A stretch of 64,000 nucleotides of DNA from Streptomyces sp. HUAS YS2 (GCF_033343995.1 NZ_CP137573.1:4559001-4623000), one strand, 5' to 3'; positions 43,654 through 52,592 are shown, counted from the first letter of the stretch. A program made the numbers and translations. Notes: generated by a model not told the origin, from the sequence alone.

Positions 43654-44223
43654 GTGAGGGCAGGGCGACAGCTGCGGTTCTCGGCGGTGCTCGTGGCGGT
43701 CGTGCTGGCACTGACGGGCTTCCAGACGGGCAAGAGCAGCGGCGGCAGCGGCGGCAAGAGCCGGAGCGGCAAGAGCAGCGGCAAGAGCAGCGGTGGCGGC
43801 TGCTCCAGCTCCAAGAAGAAGAACCACGACTACGACCACGACGACGAAGACTCCTACGACGACAGCAGCGGCTCCGGCTCGTACACCACCGGCCCCACTC
43901 CGACGCCCATCGCCACCTCCACCGCGCTTGTGGACGTCGTGGTCGTGGACTGTGTGAAGCCTGCGCAGAAGAAGCGCAAGGGCCGGCCGGCCCGGAAGGC
44001 GGACTACACCGCGAGCGTGCGGATCACCTCGCGGGAGACGGTCACGGAGACCTTCCGCGTGAAGCTGGAGTTCCAGGACGCGGCCGGTACGGAGCGGGGT
44101 GAAGGGTACAAGGACGTCACCGTCGAGCCGGGCGCGACCGAGACCTTCGACGTGCTGACGGACGCGCCGACGATGGTCGACCGGGTGCGGAAGTGTGTCG
44201 TCGAGGGTGTCAGCGTCCAGTAG
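43654..44223 (+). CDS. Secreted low-complexity protein, Ser/Gly/Lys then Asp/His-rich (paralogue 1)
   Basis: 189 aa from GTG 43654. N-terminal signal sequence (RQLRFSAVLVAVVLALTGFQ, ~res 5-24), no clear lipobox. Residues ~25-60 are GKSSGGSGGKSRSGKSSGKS-like; ~62-85 contain KKKNHDYDHDDEDSYDDS, a basic patch followed by an acidic/His run that could bind metal ions. Residues ~95-189 form a beta-sandwich-like domain (TASVRITSRETVTETFRVKL; VTVEPGATETFDVLTDAP) shared with the next gene. Function unknown. Confidence 0.85.
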   Translation: MRAGRQLRFSAVLVAVVLALTGFQTGKSSGGSGGKSRSGKSSGKSSGGGCSSSKKKNHDYDHDDEDSYDDSSGSGSYTTGPTPTPIATSTALVDVVVVDCVKPAQKKRKGRPARKADYTASVRITSRETVTETFRVKLEFQDAAGTERGEGYKDVTVEPGATETFDVLTDAPTMVDRVRKCVVEGVSVQ

Positions 44224-44286
44224 GGTGACGTGCGCCCGTCAAGGTCGGGCCCTTTCACTCTGCACACACTCAACGGGGGTTGAAGC

Positions 44287-44793
44287 GTGAAGCTTCGTCA
44301 TGTCCGCGCTGTCGCCGTCTTCGGAATCGCCGTCGTCGCTCTCACCGGAGCCCGCGGCTCGCACGGCGCCAGCTGCGGCGGCAGCCACGGCTCGTCGAGC
44401 AGCTCCAGCAGCTCCGGTGGCTCCAGCTCCAGCGGCTCCGACAGCACCTCCGGTGGGTCGTCCACGGGCAGCGTCAGCGGCGTCGGCGGCTCCTCCCGCG
44501 ACAAGGCCCAGCGCGACATCCGCATCGACGAGTGCAAGCTGAGCGACGACCGCAAGAACCTGGTCGCCAAGATCACCATCACCAACAGCGACTCGACGGC
44601 GTACCTCTACGACGTCAGCCTGCAGTTCAAGGGCGACGCGAGCGCCAACATCGCCATGGCGAACGTCGACGACCTGCGGGTCGAGGGCGGCGCCTCGCAG
44701 TCCACCGAGGCGACCACCCCGTACACCGGCACCGGCGACGGCTCCGAGTACACGAAGTGCGTCGTCGTCACGGCGGACCGCTCCATCGGCTGA
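44287..44793 (+). CDS. Secreted Ser/Gly-rich protein (paralogue 2)
   Basis: 168 aa, GTG at 44287, 63 bp after its paralogue. Signal peptide (RAVAVFGIAVVALTGARGSH, ~res 7-26), a Ser/Gly linker (~30-70) and a C-terminal domain (RDIRIDECKLSDDRKNLVAK; TAYLYDVSLQFKGDASANI; final Cys in YTKCVVVTADRS) with the same order of strands as the neighbour's domain (one Cys each near start and end). Likely an extracellular or cell-wall protein. No known function. Confidence 0.85.
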   Translation: MKLRHVRAVAVFGIAVVALTGARGSHGASCGGSHGSSSSSSSSGGSSSSGSDSTSGGSSTGSVSGVGGSSRDKAQRDIRIDECKLSDDRKNLVAKITITNSDSTAYLYDVSLQFKGDASANIAMANVDDLRVEGGASQSTEATTPYTGTGDGSEYTKCVVVTADRSIG

Positions 44794-44865
44794 CGCACGT
44801 CCATCGGCTGCGGCCCCATCGGCTGACACGCTCCGCCTGGTGACGCGGCTCTGCCGGCCACCGCT

Positions 44866-45657
44866 CTAGCGGAGCCGGAAGCCGCCGCTCCCGCCCCGTC
44901 CGGTGAACAGCTCGGCCTGCCGCTCCGGCGGCAGGTTCCCGAGCGCCACCAGGTGCGGGGCGTGGGCGAGGGCCGCCGCCCGCGCCGCCTCCTTCGCGGA
45001 CCAGAGCGCGCGGACCGTGCCCTGCACCGCCTCCGTCGGGTACGAGGCCACGACGGCCGCCGCCGCCCGCGCGGCGGTCAGCGCCCCACCGGTCTCGGTC
45101 ACCTCGCTGACCAGGCCCGTCTCGTACGCACGCCGCGCGGAGACCCGTTCGGCCGTGCCCATGAGGGCCATCCGGGCGACTTCCCCGAACGGCATCTTCT
45201 GCGCCATGTGGACGGTCTCGAACGCGGAGACCATTCCGTACGTCGTGTGCGGGTCGAAGAAGGTCGCGTCCTGGCCGGCGATCACGAACTCCGCCTCGCC
45301 GATCAGATAGAACGCCCCGCCGCAGGCCATCCCCTCCACCGCCGCCACCACCGGTTTCCACAGGTCGTTCGCCTTGGGTCCGATCGCGACCAGCGGATCG
45401 TCGATCGTGTACGGCGACGAGGGCTGCGGGACCTCGGTCGCGGCCTTCCGGTCGATGCCGGTGCAGAACGCCCGGCCGCCCGCCCCGGTGACGACGATCG
45501 CGCGGACCTCGTCCTCGTACCGGAACCCGCGCCACACCTCGCCCAGCTCGCGCGCCATCTCCAGGGTGATCGCGTTGTGCTTCTCGGCCCGGTCGAGGGT
45601 GACGACGGCGACCCCGGTCTCCTTGTCGCGGTCGACGGTGATGCCGGGGACGCTCAT
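44866..45657 (-). CDS. Enoyl-CoA hydratase/isomerase (crotonase)
   Basis: 263 aa; ATG at 45657 shares ATGA with the DUF35 gene. Crotonase fold: VVTLDRAEKHNAITLEMARE (~res 18-37), oxyanion loop GGRAFCTGIDRKAA (~res 61-74), VAAVEGMACGGAFYLIGEAE (~res 104-123), FDPHTTYGMVSAFET (~res 133-147), where standard hydratases carry catalytic Glu; those positions differ, so an isomerase, lyase or hydratase of unusual specificity is possible. Last gene of a thiolase-DUF35-crotonase operon. Confidence 0.93.
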   Translation of the reverse strand: MSVPGITVDRDKETGVAVVTLDRAEKHNAITLEMARELGEVWRGFRYEDEVRAIVVTGAGGRAFCTGIDRKAATEVPQPSSPYTIDDPLVAIGPKANDLWKPVVAAVEGMACGGAFYLIGEAEFVIAGQDATFFDPHTTYGMVSAFETVHMAQKMPFGEVARMALMGTAERVSARRAYETGLVSEVTETGGALTAARAAAAVVASYPTEAVQGTVRALWSAKEAARAAALAHAPHLVALGNLPPERQAELFTGRGGSGGFRLR

Positions 45658-46085
45658 CCGCGCTCCAGCAGCCAGCGGGGCACGGTCATCCCGTCGATCT
45701 CGGTGAACGCCACCTTCACCGCCGCGCCGATCCGCAGCCGGGCCGGGTCCACGGAGTTCAGCGCGGCGTCGGGCGCGGCGACGACGTTGCCGGCCAGCCG
45801 GATGCGGGGCGCGTCGGCGAGCTCGACGAGGACCGCGTTGTACGGGGCCTGGGCGGCGTAGTCGGGCAGCAGCGGCGGATGCGGGATCACGTACGACCAG
45901 ATCCGGCCGCGGCCGGACATCAGCCGCCACTCGCTGTCGAAGGACTGGCAGTGCGGGCAGCAGGGGCGGGGCGGGAAGCGCAGCTCGCCGCAGTCGGGGG
46001 CCGCGCAGGCCTGGACGCGCAGCTCGCCCCGGGCGGCGTACTCCCAGAAGGGCGCGCCGTCCTCGTCGACGACGGGACTCAGCAT
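45654..46085 (-). CDS. DUF35 OB-fold/zinc-ribbon protein, thiolase partner
   Basis: 143 aa, ATG at 46085. Zinc ribbon QACAAPDCGELRFPPRPCCP with Cys pairs (C-x4-C and CCPHC, ~res 26-46), then an OB-fold (GRIWSYVIPHPPLLPDYAAQ; VLVELADAPRIRLAGNVV). It starts 6 bp after the thiolase stop, with its GAGGAG SD inside the thiolase gene, and overlaps the crotonase by ATGA. The tight coupling predicts a stable thiolase-DUF35 complex, as known for SCP-x/DUF35 pairs. Confidence 0.92.
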   Translation of the reverse strand: MLSPVVDEDGAPFWEYAARGELRVQACAAPDCGELRFPPRPCCPHCQSFDSEWRLMSGRGRIWSYVIPHPPLLPDYAAQAPYNAVLVELADAPRIRLAGNVVAAPDAALNSVDPARLRIGAAVKVAFTEIDGMTVPRWLLERG

Positions 46086-46091
46086 GACGGA

Positions 46092-47234
46092 TCAACTCCT
46101 CAGCAGGACGGCGGATGTGGGGACGCCCTCGCCGGCGGTGACGAGGCAGGTGGCGGCGTCGGGGACCTGGGCGGTGGAGGTGCCGCGCAGTTGCTTCACG
46201 CCCTCGTTGATGAGGTTGAAGCCGTGCACGTACGCCTCCGAGAGCCCGCCGCCGCCGGTGTTGAGGGGCAGCCGCCCGCCGATCTCCAGCGCGCCGCCCT
46301 CGGTGAACGCGCCGCCCTCGCCGCGTCCGCAGAACCCGTACCCCTCCAGGGAGAGCGGGACGAGCGGGGTGAAGGCGTCGTAGATCTGGGCGACGTCGAC
46401 GTCCTGGGGCCCGAAGTCGGCCTGCTTCCACAGGTGTCGGGCGGCCGTCCAGGCGGGGCCGGTGAGCGGGTCGTCGTTCCAGTAGTTGACCATGCCGTGG
46501 TGCTGGGCGGGCAGTCCCTGGGCGGCGGAGTGGACGTACACCGGCTTCTGCCGGCAGTCGCGGGCCCGTTCGGCGGAGACGATCACACAGGCCAGCGCGC
46601 CGTCGGTCTCCAGGCAGTTGTCGAAGAGGCAGAGCGGCTCGCTGATCCAGCGGGCGGTCATGTACATCTCGCGGGTCAGCGGGCGTTCGTACATGATCGC
46701 GTCGGGGTTCTGGTTGGCCCGGTTGCGGCAGGCGAGCGCGACGTTGAAGAGGTGGTCGCGGGTGGCGCCGTACTCGTGCATGTAGCGGCGGGCGAGCATG
46801 CCGATCTCGTCGGCGGGCCGCAGCAGCCCGAACGGCCGGGTCCACTGGCCGGGCGTGGGCAGCTGGACGGCGGTGTTCTTCCAGGGCCGGGGCCCGGAGC
46901 CGCGCTTGCGGGACCGCCAGGCGACGCCGACGGAGGCCTGCCCGGAGGCGATGGCGGCGGCGAGGTGCCCGACGGTGGCGCAGGAACCGCCGCCGCCGTA
47001 CCCCACCTTGCTGAAGAAGGTGACGTCGCCCGCCCCGATCGCCTTGGCGACCTCGACCTCGTCGGTCTCCTCCATCGTGTACGAGGCGAACGCGTCCACC
47101 TCGGAGGGTGCGATGCCCGCGTCGTCCAGAGCGGCGAGGATCGCCCGGCAGGCGAGTGTTCTCTCGGACTCGGGCAGTTGTTTGGCGAAGGGTGTCTGCC
47201 CGATCCCCACGATGGCTGTGCGGTCCTTGAGCAC
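46092..47234 (-). CDS. SCP-x-type thiolase (lipid-transfer protein family)
   Basis: 380 aa from GTG 47234, preferred because AAGGGG lies 5 bp upstream (GTG 47258 is possible). Thiolase fold: TAIVGIGQTPFAKQLPESER, YGGGGSCATVGHLAAAIASG with candidate nucleophile C85, RRYMHEYGATRDHLFNVALA (~res 148-167), VAQIYDAFTPLVPLSLEGYG (~res 281-300) and PLNTGGGGLSEAYVHGFNLI (~res 322-341). Unlike its relative at 35433 it keeps the Cys, so it can be a true thiolase releasing acetyl- or propionyl-CoA. First gene of the operon, controlled by the box at 47261. Confidence 0.92.
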   Translation of the reverse strand: MLKDRTAIVGIGQTPFAKQLPESERTLACRAILAALDDAGIAPSEVDAFASYTMEETDEVEVAKAIGAGDVTFFSKVGYGGGGSCATVGHLAAAIASGQASVGVAWRSRKRGSGPRPWKNTAVQLPTPGQWTRPFGLLRPADEIGMLARRYMHEYGATRDHLFNVALACRNRANQNPDAIMYERPLTREMYMTARWISEPLCLFDNCLETDGALACVIVSAERARDCRQKPVYVHSAAQGLPAQHHGMVNYWNDDPLTGPAWTAARHLWKQADFGPQDVDVAQIYDAFTPLVPLSLEGYGFCGRGEGGAFTEGGALEIGGRLPLNTGGGGLSEAYVHGFNLINEGVKQLRGTSTAQVPDAATCLVTAGEGVPTSAVLLRS

Positions 47235-47260
47235 GGCAACCCCTTCGGTCGTCCCCACTG

Positions 47261-47275
47261 CTGACAGCGCGTCAG
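47261..47275. promoter_or_regulatory. Operator box, thiolase operon
   Basis: CTGACAGCGCGTCAG, one arm mismatch, 26 bp upstream of the thiolase start at 47234. Confidence 0.82.
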
Positions 47276-47287
47276 GCTACAGCTAAT

Positions 47288-47302
47288 CTGACGGACAGTC
47301 AG
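47288..47302. promoter_or_regulatory. Operator box, divergent fadD
   Basis: CTGACGGACAGTCAG, one arm mismatch, 18 bp upstream of the FadD ATG at 47321 and 27 bp centre-to-centre from the box at 47261. Confidence 0.83.
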
Positions 47303-47320
47303 CTCTTTGGAGGGGTGCAG

Positions 47321-48871
47321 ATGCGCGGCGACCTGGAGTGGGGCTCGATACCGAGGCTCGTGCGCTCGGCGGCGGAACGGTACGGGGCACAGGAGGCGGT
47401 CGTCGAGGGCCGCACCCGCGTCTCGTACGCCGAGCTGGGCGAACGCGTCGAACGCGCGGCGGCCGCGTGCATCGCGGCGGGCGTCCGGCCCGGCGACCGG
47501 GTCGCCCTCTGGGCCCCCAACACCCTCGACTGGATCGTCTCCGCGCTCGGCGCGGTGACGGCCGGGGCGGTGCTCGTCCCCCTGAACACCCGCTTCAAGG
47601 GGGCGGAGGCGGCGTACGTACTGGCCCGGTCGCGGGCCCGGCTGCTGTTCATCACCGGCACCTTCCTCGGCACCTCGTACGTGGCGTCGCTGCGCCGCTC
47701 CGGGGTCGAACTCCCCGACCTGGAACGGGTGGTGGTCTTCGGCGACGGCGCCCCTGACGACTACACGACCTGGAAGGAGTTCCTGGCCGCGGGGGACACG
47801 GTGAGCGCGGCGGAGGTACGGGAACGGGCGGACGCGGTGGACAGCTCGGCCCCCTCGGACATCATCTACACCTCGGGCACGACGGGCGCGCCCAAGGGCG
47901 CGGTGATCACCCACGCCCAGACCCTGCGCTGCTACGACGTCTGGTCGGAGCTGGCCGGGCTGCGACAGGGCGACCGCTACCTGATCGTGAACCCGTTCTT
48001 CCACACCTTCGGCTACAAGGCCGGCATCATCGCCTGCCTGATGCGGGGCGCGGTGATGATCCCGCAGCCGGTGTTCAACGTGGACACGGTGCTCGCCAAC
48101 ATCGCCTCGGAGCGCGTCTCGGTGCTGCCCGGCCCGCCGACGCTCCACCAGTCGCTCCTGGACCACCCGTCCCGCTCCTCGTACGACCTGTCGGCGCTGC
48201 GGCTGGTGGTCACGGGCGCGGCGGTCGTGCCGTTGCGGCTGGTCGAGCGGCTGCGCGGGGAGCTGGGCGTGGGGACGGTGCTGACGGCGTACGGCCTGTC
48301 GGAGGCCAGCGGCATCGTCACGATGTGCCGGCAGGGCGACGCGGCGGAGGTCATCGCCACGACGTCGGGCCGGGCGATCCCGGACACCGAGGTCCGCCTC
48401 TCGGAGGCGGGCGAGGTCCTGGTCCGCGGCCACAACGTGATGACCGGCTACTTCGAGGACGCCTCGGCCACGAGCGAGGCGATCGACGCGGACGGCTGGC
48501 TCCACACCGGCGACGTGGGCGTCCTCGACGAGGCGGGCAACCTGCGGATCACCGACCGGATCAAGGACATGTTCATCGTCGGCGGCTTCAACGCGTACCC
48601 GGCGGAGATCGAACAACTCCTGGGCCTGCACCCGGACATCGCGGACGTGGCGGTGATCGGCATCAGCGACCCCCGCCTCGGCGAGGTCGGCAAGGCCTTC
48701 GCCGTCCGCCGCCCGGGCGCGACGGTGACGGCGGACGACCTGATCGCCTGGTCGCGTCGCGAGATGGCGAACTACAAGGTCCCGCGCGAGGTCGAGTTCG
48801 TCACCGAACTCCCGCGCAACGCCAGCGGGAAGGTCGTGAAGGGCGAACTGCGGGAGCGGACGGGCGCCTGA
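47321..48871 (+). CDS. Fatty-acid/steroid-type acyl-CoA ligase (FadD family)
   Basis: 516 aa; ATG at 47321 chosen for GGAGGGG five bases upstream. ANL ligase: P-loop IIYTSGTTGAPKGAVITH (~res 182-199), NPFFHTFGYKAG (~res 226), A5 YGLSEASGIVT (~res 325), DGWLHTGDVGVLDEAG (~res 392), and LPRNASGKVVKGELRE with the catalytic Lys (~res 500-511). It resembles FadD3/FadD17-type ligases of steroid-degrading actinobacteria. It acts on a different acid from the ligase at 2954, with which it shares only the family motifs. Divergent from the thiolase operon. Confidence 0.94.
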   Translation: MRGDLEWGSIPRLVRSAAERYGAQEAVVEGRTRVSYAELGERVERAAAACIAAGVRPGDRVALWAPNTLDWIVSALGAVTAGAVLVPLNTRFKGAEAAYVLARSRARLLFITGTFLGTSYVASLRRSGVELPDLERVVVFGDGAPDDYTTWKEFLAAGDTVSAAEVRERADAVDSSAPSDIIYTSGTTGAPKGAVITHAQTLRCYDVWSELAGLRQGDRYLIVNPFFHTFGYKAGIIACLMRGAVMIPQPVFNVDTVLANIASERVSVLPGPPTLHQSLLDHPSRSSYDLSALRLVVTGAAVVPLRLVERLRGELGVGTVLTAYGLSEASGIVTMCRQGDAAEVIATTSGRAIPDTEVRLSEAGEVLVRGHNVMTGYFEDASATSEAIDADGWLHTGDVGVLDEAGNLRITDRIKDMFIVGGFNAYPAEIEQLLGLHPDIADVAVIGISDPRLGEVGKAFAVRRPGATVTADDLIAWSRREMANYKVPREVEFVTELPRNASGKVVKGELRERTGA

Positions 48872-48878
48872 GGCGACG

Positions 48879-50294
48879 CTAGGGCGACGCGGGCACGCGG
48901 GTGAGCACGATGATGCCGCTCTCCTCCCGGACCCGCCGCCAGCCGAGCTCCTCCGCCCGCCGGACGACGGCGTCCACGGCGCCCCAGGGGAACGGGTCCG
49001 TCCGGTCGGCCACGATCCACTCCAGCTCCGGGCGGCGTTCGAGGACCCCGTCCGCGACCAGGTACGGCCGGGTTCGGTCGGTCAGATGCGGCACGAGGCC
49101 GTTGCTCGCCGCCACCGGCGCGCCGTCGGGTACGAGCCGCAGCGCCGCGCGGGCGGCGGCCTCCCGCGGATCCTGCTGCCAGAAACCGGGCCTCGCCAGG
49201 TCGCTCAGCGGCTGCGCCGGCAGCATCACGAGGGCGACCGCCAGGGGAACGGCGAGCGGCAGCCGCGCCCCGCGTCGCAGCGCGTCGATCAGGGCGGCGA
49301 AGGCGATCGGCGCGAGGACCGCCGAGTAGTGCAGGCCGGGTCCCCAGTAGGCCGGGTTGGACGAGGTGAACCGCCACACCAGGGTGGGCAGCAGCAGGAG
49401 AGCGAGGGGGCTGCGCAGCACCAGCCCGCCGGTCGCGGCCAACAGCACGAGCAGGGTCTCCGACTTCCCCGGCCAGCCGTCGAGGACGCCGTACGGGGAG
49501 GCCGCCTGGTCCAGGTACCCGTACCGGCCGTCCGGCGCCAGGGCCGGGAGCACCGCGCACACGACGAGGGCACTGCCCGCGGCGGCGAACGCGCACAGTG
49601 CGAGACCGGCACGGCGGTTCCGGGGGTCGTGGCGGTTGCGGTGCACCAGCAGCAGTCCGCACACGAACGCCGTCGCGCCCAGGTCCTCCTTCACGAGCAG
49701 CAGGGCTGCGGCCCACCACGCGGCGGCCCGGGGCCGGCCGTCGAGGTGGGCCCGGCAGGCCAGCGCCAGCAACGGGACCGCGAACGCCACCTCGTGGAAG
49801 TCGAAGCCGACGAGCTGCTGCACTCCCCAGCACAGGCCGGCGGCCGCGCCCACGGCCGTCGGCGCGAACCGCTGCTCCGGCAGATGGCGTTGGGCCGTGC
49901 GCGCGATCACGTACACGGACAGGGAGACGAGCCCCGCCTGCGCCACCAGCAGCGTCTCCACGTGCGGCGCGAGCCGGTAGAGCGGGGCGAGCACGGCGAG
50001 TACGGGATGGAAGTGGTCGCCGAGCAGCGGGAACGCGTCGCCCGTGAAGCCGGGCGGGGCGGTCGCCGTACGGATCTCCGAGGCCGGTGCGCGGCCCTCG
50101 GCGTACGCGCGCACCGCCTGCCCGAAGATCCCCAGGTCGTAGCCGGTCGTCCGGAACCGGGCGTGCTCGCGCAGCGCGTACGCCGTGTACAGCACGAAGA
50201 GGACCGCGGCGAGCAGAGCGGGGGCGGTGCGGGGTGCGGCCGCGGCGGCGGTCGGCGGCGCGGGCCTGCGTGCGGGAGCGGGGAGCGTGAGCAT
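48879..50294 (-). CDS. DUF2079 polytopic membrane protein
   Basis: 471 aa, ATG at 50294. About ten transmembrane helices; DUF2079 motifs TTGYDLGIFGQAVRAYAEGR (~res 48-67), LLGDHFHPVLAVLAPLYRLA (~res 91-110) and VGFDFHEVAFAVPLLALACR. The His-containing GDHFHP and FDFHE motifs and the C-terminal outside domain (ASNGLVPHLTDRTRPYLVAD) place it near GT-C-like membrane glycosyltransferases. Substrate unknown. It converges with fadD (7-bp gap) and is divergent from the response regulator. Confidence 0.9.
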   Translation of the reverse strand: MLTLPAPARRPAPPTAAAAAPRTAPALLAAVLFVLYTAYALREHARFRTTGYDLGIFGQAVRAYAEGRAPASEIRTATAPPGFTGDAFPLLGDHFHPVLAVLAPLYRLAPHVETLLVAQAGLVSLSVYVIARTAQRHLPEQRFAPTAVGAAAGLCWGVQQLVGFDFHEVAFAVPLLALACRAHLDGRPRAAAWWAAALLLVKEDLGATAFVCGLLLVHRNRHDPRNRRAGLALCAFAAAGSALVVCAVLPALAPDGRYGYLDQAASPYGVLDGWPGKSETLLVLLAATGGLVLRSPLALLLLPTLVWRFTSSNPAYWGPGLHYSAVLAPIAFAALIDALRRGARLPLAVPLAVALVMLPAQPLSDLARPGFWQQDPREAAARAALRLVPDGAPVAASNGLVPHLTDRTRPYLVADGVLERRPELEWIVADRTDPFPWGAVDAVVRRAEELGWRRVREESGIIVLTRVPASP

Positions 50295-50318
50295 GCGCAG
50301 GACCCTCGGCCACGGCCG

Positions 50319-50357
50319 CTGAGGAGCGCCTGAAGGAGGCTGAGGATTTCCTCAGCC
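50319..50357. promoter_or_regulatory. CTGAGGA repeats in the two-component promoter
   Basis: CTGAGGA at 50319 and 50340 (21 bp apart, two helical turns); the second forms a 9-bp palindrome GGCTGAGGA-TT-TCCTCAGCC (50338-50357), 33 bp upstream of the regulator's ATG. Probable binding site for the response regulator itself. Confidence 0.6.
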
Positions 50358-50389
50358 GCACGTCCGGCCCGCGGGCGATACTCGGCCGC

Positions 50390-51064
50390 ATGCGCGTACT
50401 GGTGATCGAGGACGAGGAACGGATCGCCGCCTCGCTGCGGCGCGGCCTGTCGGCCGTCGGCTACACCGTCGACGTGGCCCACGACGGCGTCACCGGGCTG
50501 CACCTGGCGCGTGAGCACCGCTACGCGGCGGTCCTGCTCGACCTCATGCTGCCCGGCCTCAACGGCTACCAGGTCTGTTCCCGGCTCCGCGCCGAGGACA
50601 ACGACGTGCCGGTGATGATGCTGACGGCCAAGAACGGCGAGTACGACGAGGCCGAGGGCCTGGACACCGGAGCCGACGACTACCTGGCGAAGCCCTTCTC
50701 GTACGTCGTCCTGGAGGCCCGGCTGCGGGCCCTGCTGCGCCGTGGCGGGGCCCGCGCCCGCACGCTTCTGGAGTGCGGGGACCTCTGGCTCGACCCCGCG
50801 CGCCGGACCTGTGGGCGGGGCGGGACCGTCGTCCGGCTGACGCCGAAGGAGTTCGCCGTGCTGCACTGCCTGATGGCGCGCGTGGACGAGGTGGTGCCGA
50901 CGCTGGACGTCCTCGACGAGGTGTGGTCGGCGGACTTCACGGGCGACCCGAACATCGTGCACGTCTACATCCGCGCCGTGCGGAAGAAGATCGACGCGCC
51001 GTTCGGGCGGGAGACGATCGAGACGGTGCGCGGGGCGGGATACCGGGTGGTGGGCCGTGGCTGA
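50390..51064 (+). CDS. OmpR/PhoB-family response regulator
   Basis: 224 aa, ATG at 50390. Receiver domain ~1-115: acidic pair E7/D8, phospho-acceptor D51 in VLLDLMLPG, T79, K101 in LAKPF. Winged-helix DNA-binding domain ~125-222 (VRLTPKEFAVLHCLMARVDE; VYIRAVRKKIDAPFGRETIE; GAGYRVV). It binds DNA as a dimer on direct repeats, and the CTGAGGA repeats upstream fit autoregulation. Overlaps the kinase gene by 8 bp. Similar to CutR-like regulators, but the target genes are not evident. Confidence 0.95.
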   Translation: MRVLVIEDEERIAASLRRGLSAVGYTVDVAHDGVTGLHLAREHRYAAVLLDLMLPGLNGYQVCSRLRAEDNDVPVMMLTAKNGEYDEAEGLDTGADDYLAKPFSYVVLEARLRALLRRGGARARTLLECGDLWLDPARRTCGRGGTVVRLTPKEFAVLHCLMARVDEVVPTLDVLDEVWSADFTGDPNIVHVYIRAVRKKIDAPFGRETIETVRGAGYRVVGRG

Positions 51065-52592
51065 GCGGCGGCGCCGGTACGGCCCGGTGTGGGCGTCGGG
51101 GCTCGCGGCGGCGTTCGTCGTGGTGGTCGCGGTGTGCTGGCTGGCGTACGCGGACGGCAGGGCGGGCCCGCGCTCGCCGGTGATCGCCGTGCTCATCCGC
51201 GACGACCGCGTCGGCCCCCAGGTCGAGCTGATCGCGGGCGGCGGCGCGGTCGCGGGGGCGCTGTGCGTCGCCGCCGCGTGCTGGTGGGCGGGGAGGGCCC
51301 ACCCGCGGGCCGTTCGCCTGCGGACGGCGGTGGTCGCGGGGGCGGTCTCGGGCATCCTGTTCACCACGTACTGCGCGTGGCTCAGGACGGAGAACGAGGT
51401 CAAGCCGTGGCTCGTGGCCGAGGAGGCCCTCCGCTGGGGGCTGGCATGCATCGCCCCGTCGGCCGGGCTGCTGACGGCGGCGGCCGTGTGGGCGGCGCTC
51501 GGACGGGGCGGCGGGCTGTCCTTCCGGAGCCGCCTGGCCCTCGCGGCGGCCGGCGCCACCGGCGCGCTCTCCCTGGGCGGGCTCGTGCTGCTCCGGCGGG
51601 CCCAGCTCGCGCAGGACGCCAATCTGATCTTCTGGATCGCGATGACCACCGGGGTGCCTCTGATCACCCTGCTCACCGGGGTGCTCGTGCATGTCTCGGT
51701 GGCGCGCGCCCTGCGTCCGGTCGAGGCGATCCGGCGCGAACTCGCCGACATCACCGGCCAGTCGCTGGACCGCCGGGTTCCGGTGCCGCCGACCGAGGAC
51801 GCGATCGCGCGTCTCGCCCGCACCACGAACGACACGCTCGACCGGCTCGAGCAGGCGTCGGCGCGGCAGCAGCAGTTCGTGGCCGACGCCGCCCACGAGC
51901 TGCGCAGCCCGCTGGCCGCCCTGCGCGCCCAGCTCGAATCGGCGCTCCGGCACCCGGACTCGGTCGCCTGGCCGGCCGTCGTGGCGGACGCCGCCGCCGA
52001 CGTCGTCCGGCTCCAGGCGCTGGCCGACGACCTCCTGCTCCTGGCGAGCCTGGACGGCACGCGGCACCGGAGCCGGGCGGCGGAGCCGGTCGACCTCGCG
52101 GCGCTGGCGGAGGACCTCGTCCGCGAGTACCAGCACCTCCCGGAATCCGCCCGCCTCCGAATCGCCTGCGCGGCCGTGACCCCGGCCGTCGTCGACGGCA
52201 GCGCGACGCAGCTGGAGCGGCTGCTGCGGAACCTCCTCGGCAACGCCTGTCGCCACGCGGCGGCGGTGGTCGACGTGACGGTCCGGGTGGCCGACGGAGC
52301 GGTCGTCCTGGAGGTCCACGACGACGGCCCGGGCATCCCGCCCGAGGACCGCGCCCGCGTCTTCGGCCGCTTCACGCGCCTCGACGAGTCCCGCACGCGC
52401 ACGGCCGGCGGCGCGGGCCTGGGCCTCCCGATCGCGCGCGACATCGCCACTCGTCACGGCGGCACGCTGGTGATCGCGGCGACGGAGCGGGGCGCCCGCC
52501 TGTTGGCGAGCTTCCCGACGGCCGGGGAGCCGGGGGTGCCGGGGGCGGGTCCGAGTGCGAGTGCGCAACCAACTCCCGTTGCCCGTACGTGA
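51057..52592 (+). CDS. Sensor histidine kinase
   Basis: 511 aa, GTG at 51057 overlapping the regulator stop. N-terminal half has several transmembrane helices (WASGLAAAFVVVVAVCWLAY; ELIAGGGAVAGALCVAAACW; TAVVAGAVSGILFTTYCAWL; a last one near WIAMTTGVPLITLLTGVLVH). HAMP-like region ~220-270, H box FVADAAHELRSPLAAL (~res 280-295), N box LLRNLLGNACRHA (~res 388), G1 HDDGPGIPPEDRARVFG, G2 AGGAGLGLPIARDI (~res 450-463). The many membrane helices and small outside loops suggest it senses a membrane-level signal. Confidence 0.94.
   Translation: MAERRRRYGPVWASGLAAAFVVVVAVCWLAYADGRAGPRSPVIAVLIRDDRVGPQVELIAGGGAVAGALCVAAACWWAGRAHPRAVRLRTAVVAGAVSGILFTTYCAWLRTENEVKPWLVAEEALRWGLACIAPSAGLLTAAAVWAALGRGGGLSFRSRLALAAAGATGALSLGGLVLLRRAQLAQDANLIFWIAMTTGVPLITLLTGVLVHVSVARALRPVEAIRRELADITGQSLDRRVPVPPTEDAIARLARTTNDTLDRLEQASARQQQFVADAAHELRSPLAALRAQLESALRHPDSVAWPAVVADAAADVVRLQALADDLLLLASLDGTRHRSRAAEPVDLAALAEDLVREYQHLPESARLRIACAAVTPAVVDGSATQLERLLRNLLGNACRHAAAVVDVTVRVADGAVVLEVHDDGPGIPPEDRARVFGRFTRLDESRTRTAGGAGLGLPIARDIATRHGGTLVIAATERGARLLASFPTAGEPGVPGAGPSASAQPTPVART

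Noticed and set aside
44794-44865. Three CATCGGCTG copies after the second secreted protein
   Set aside because: Short and partly within the coding end; no spacing pattern suggesting a regulatory site.
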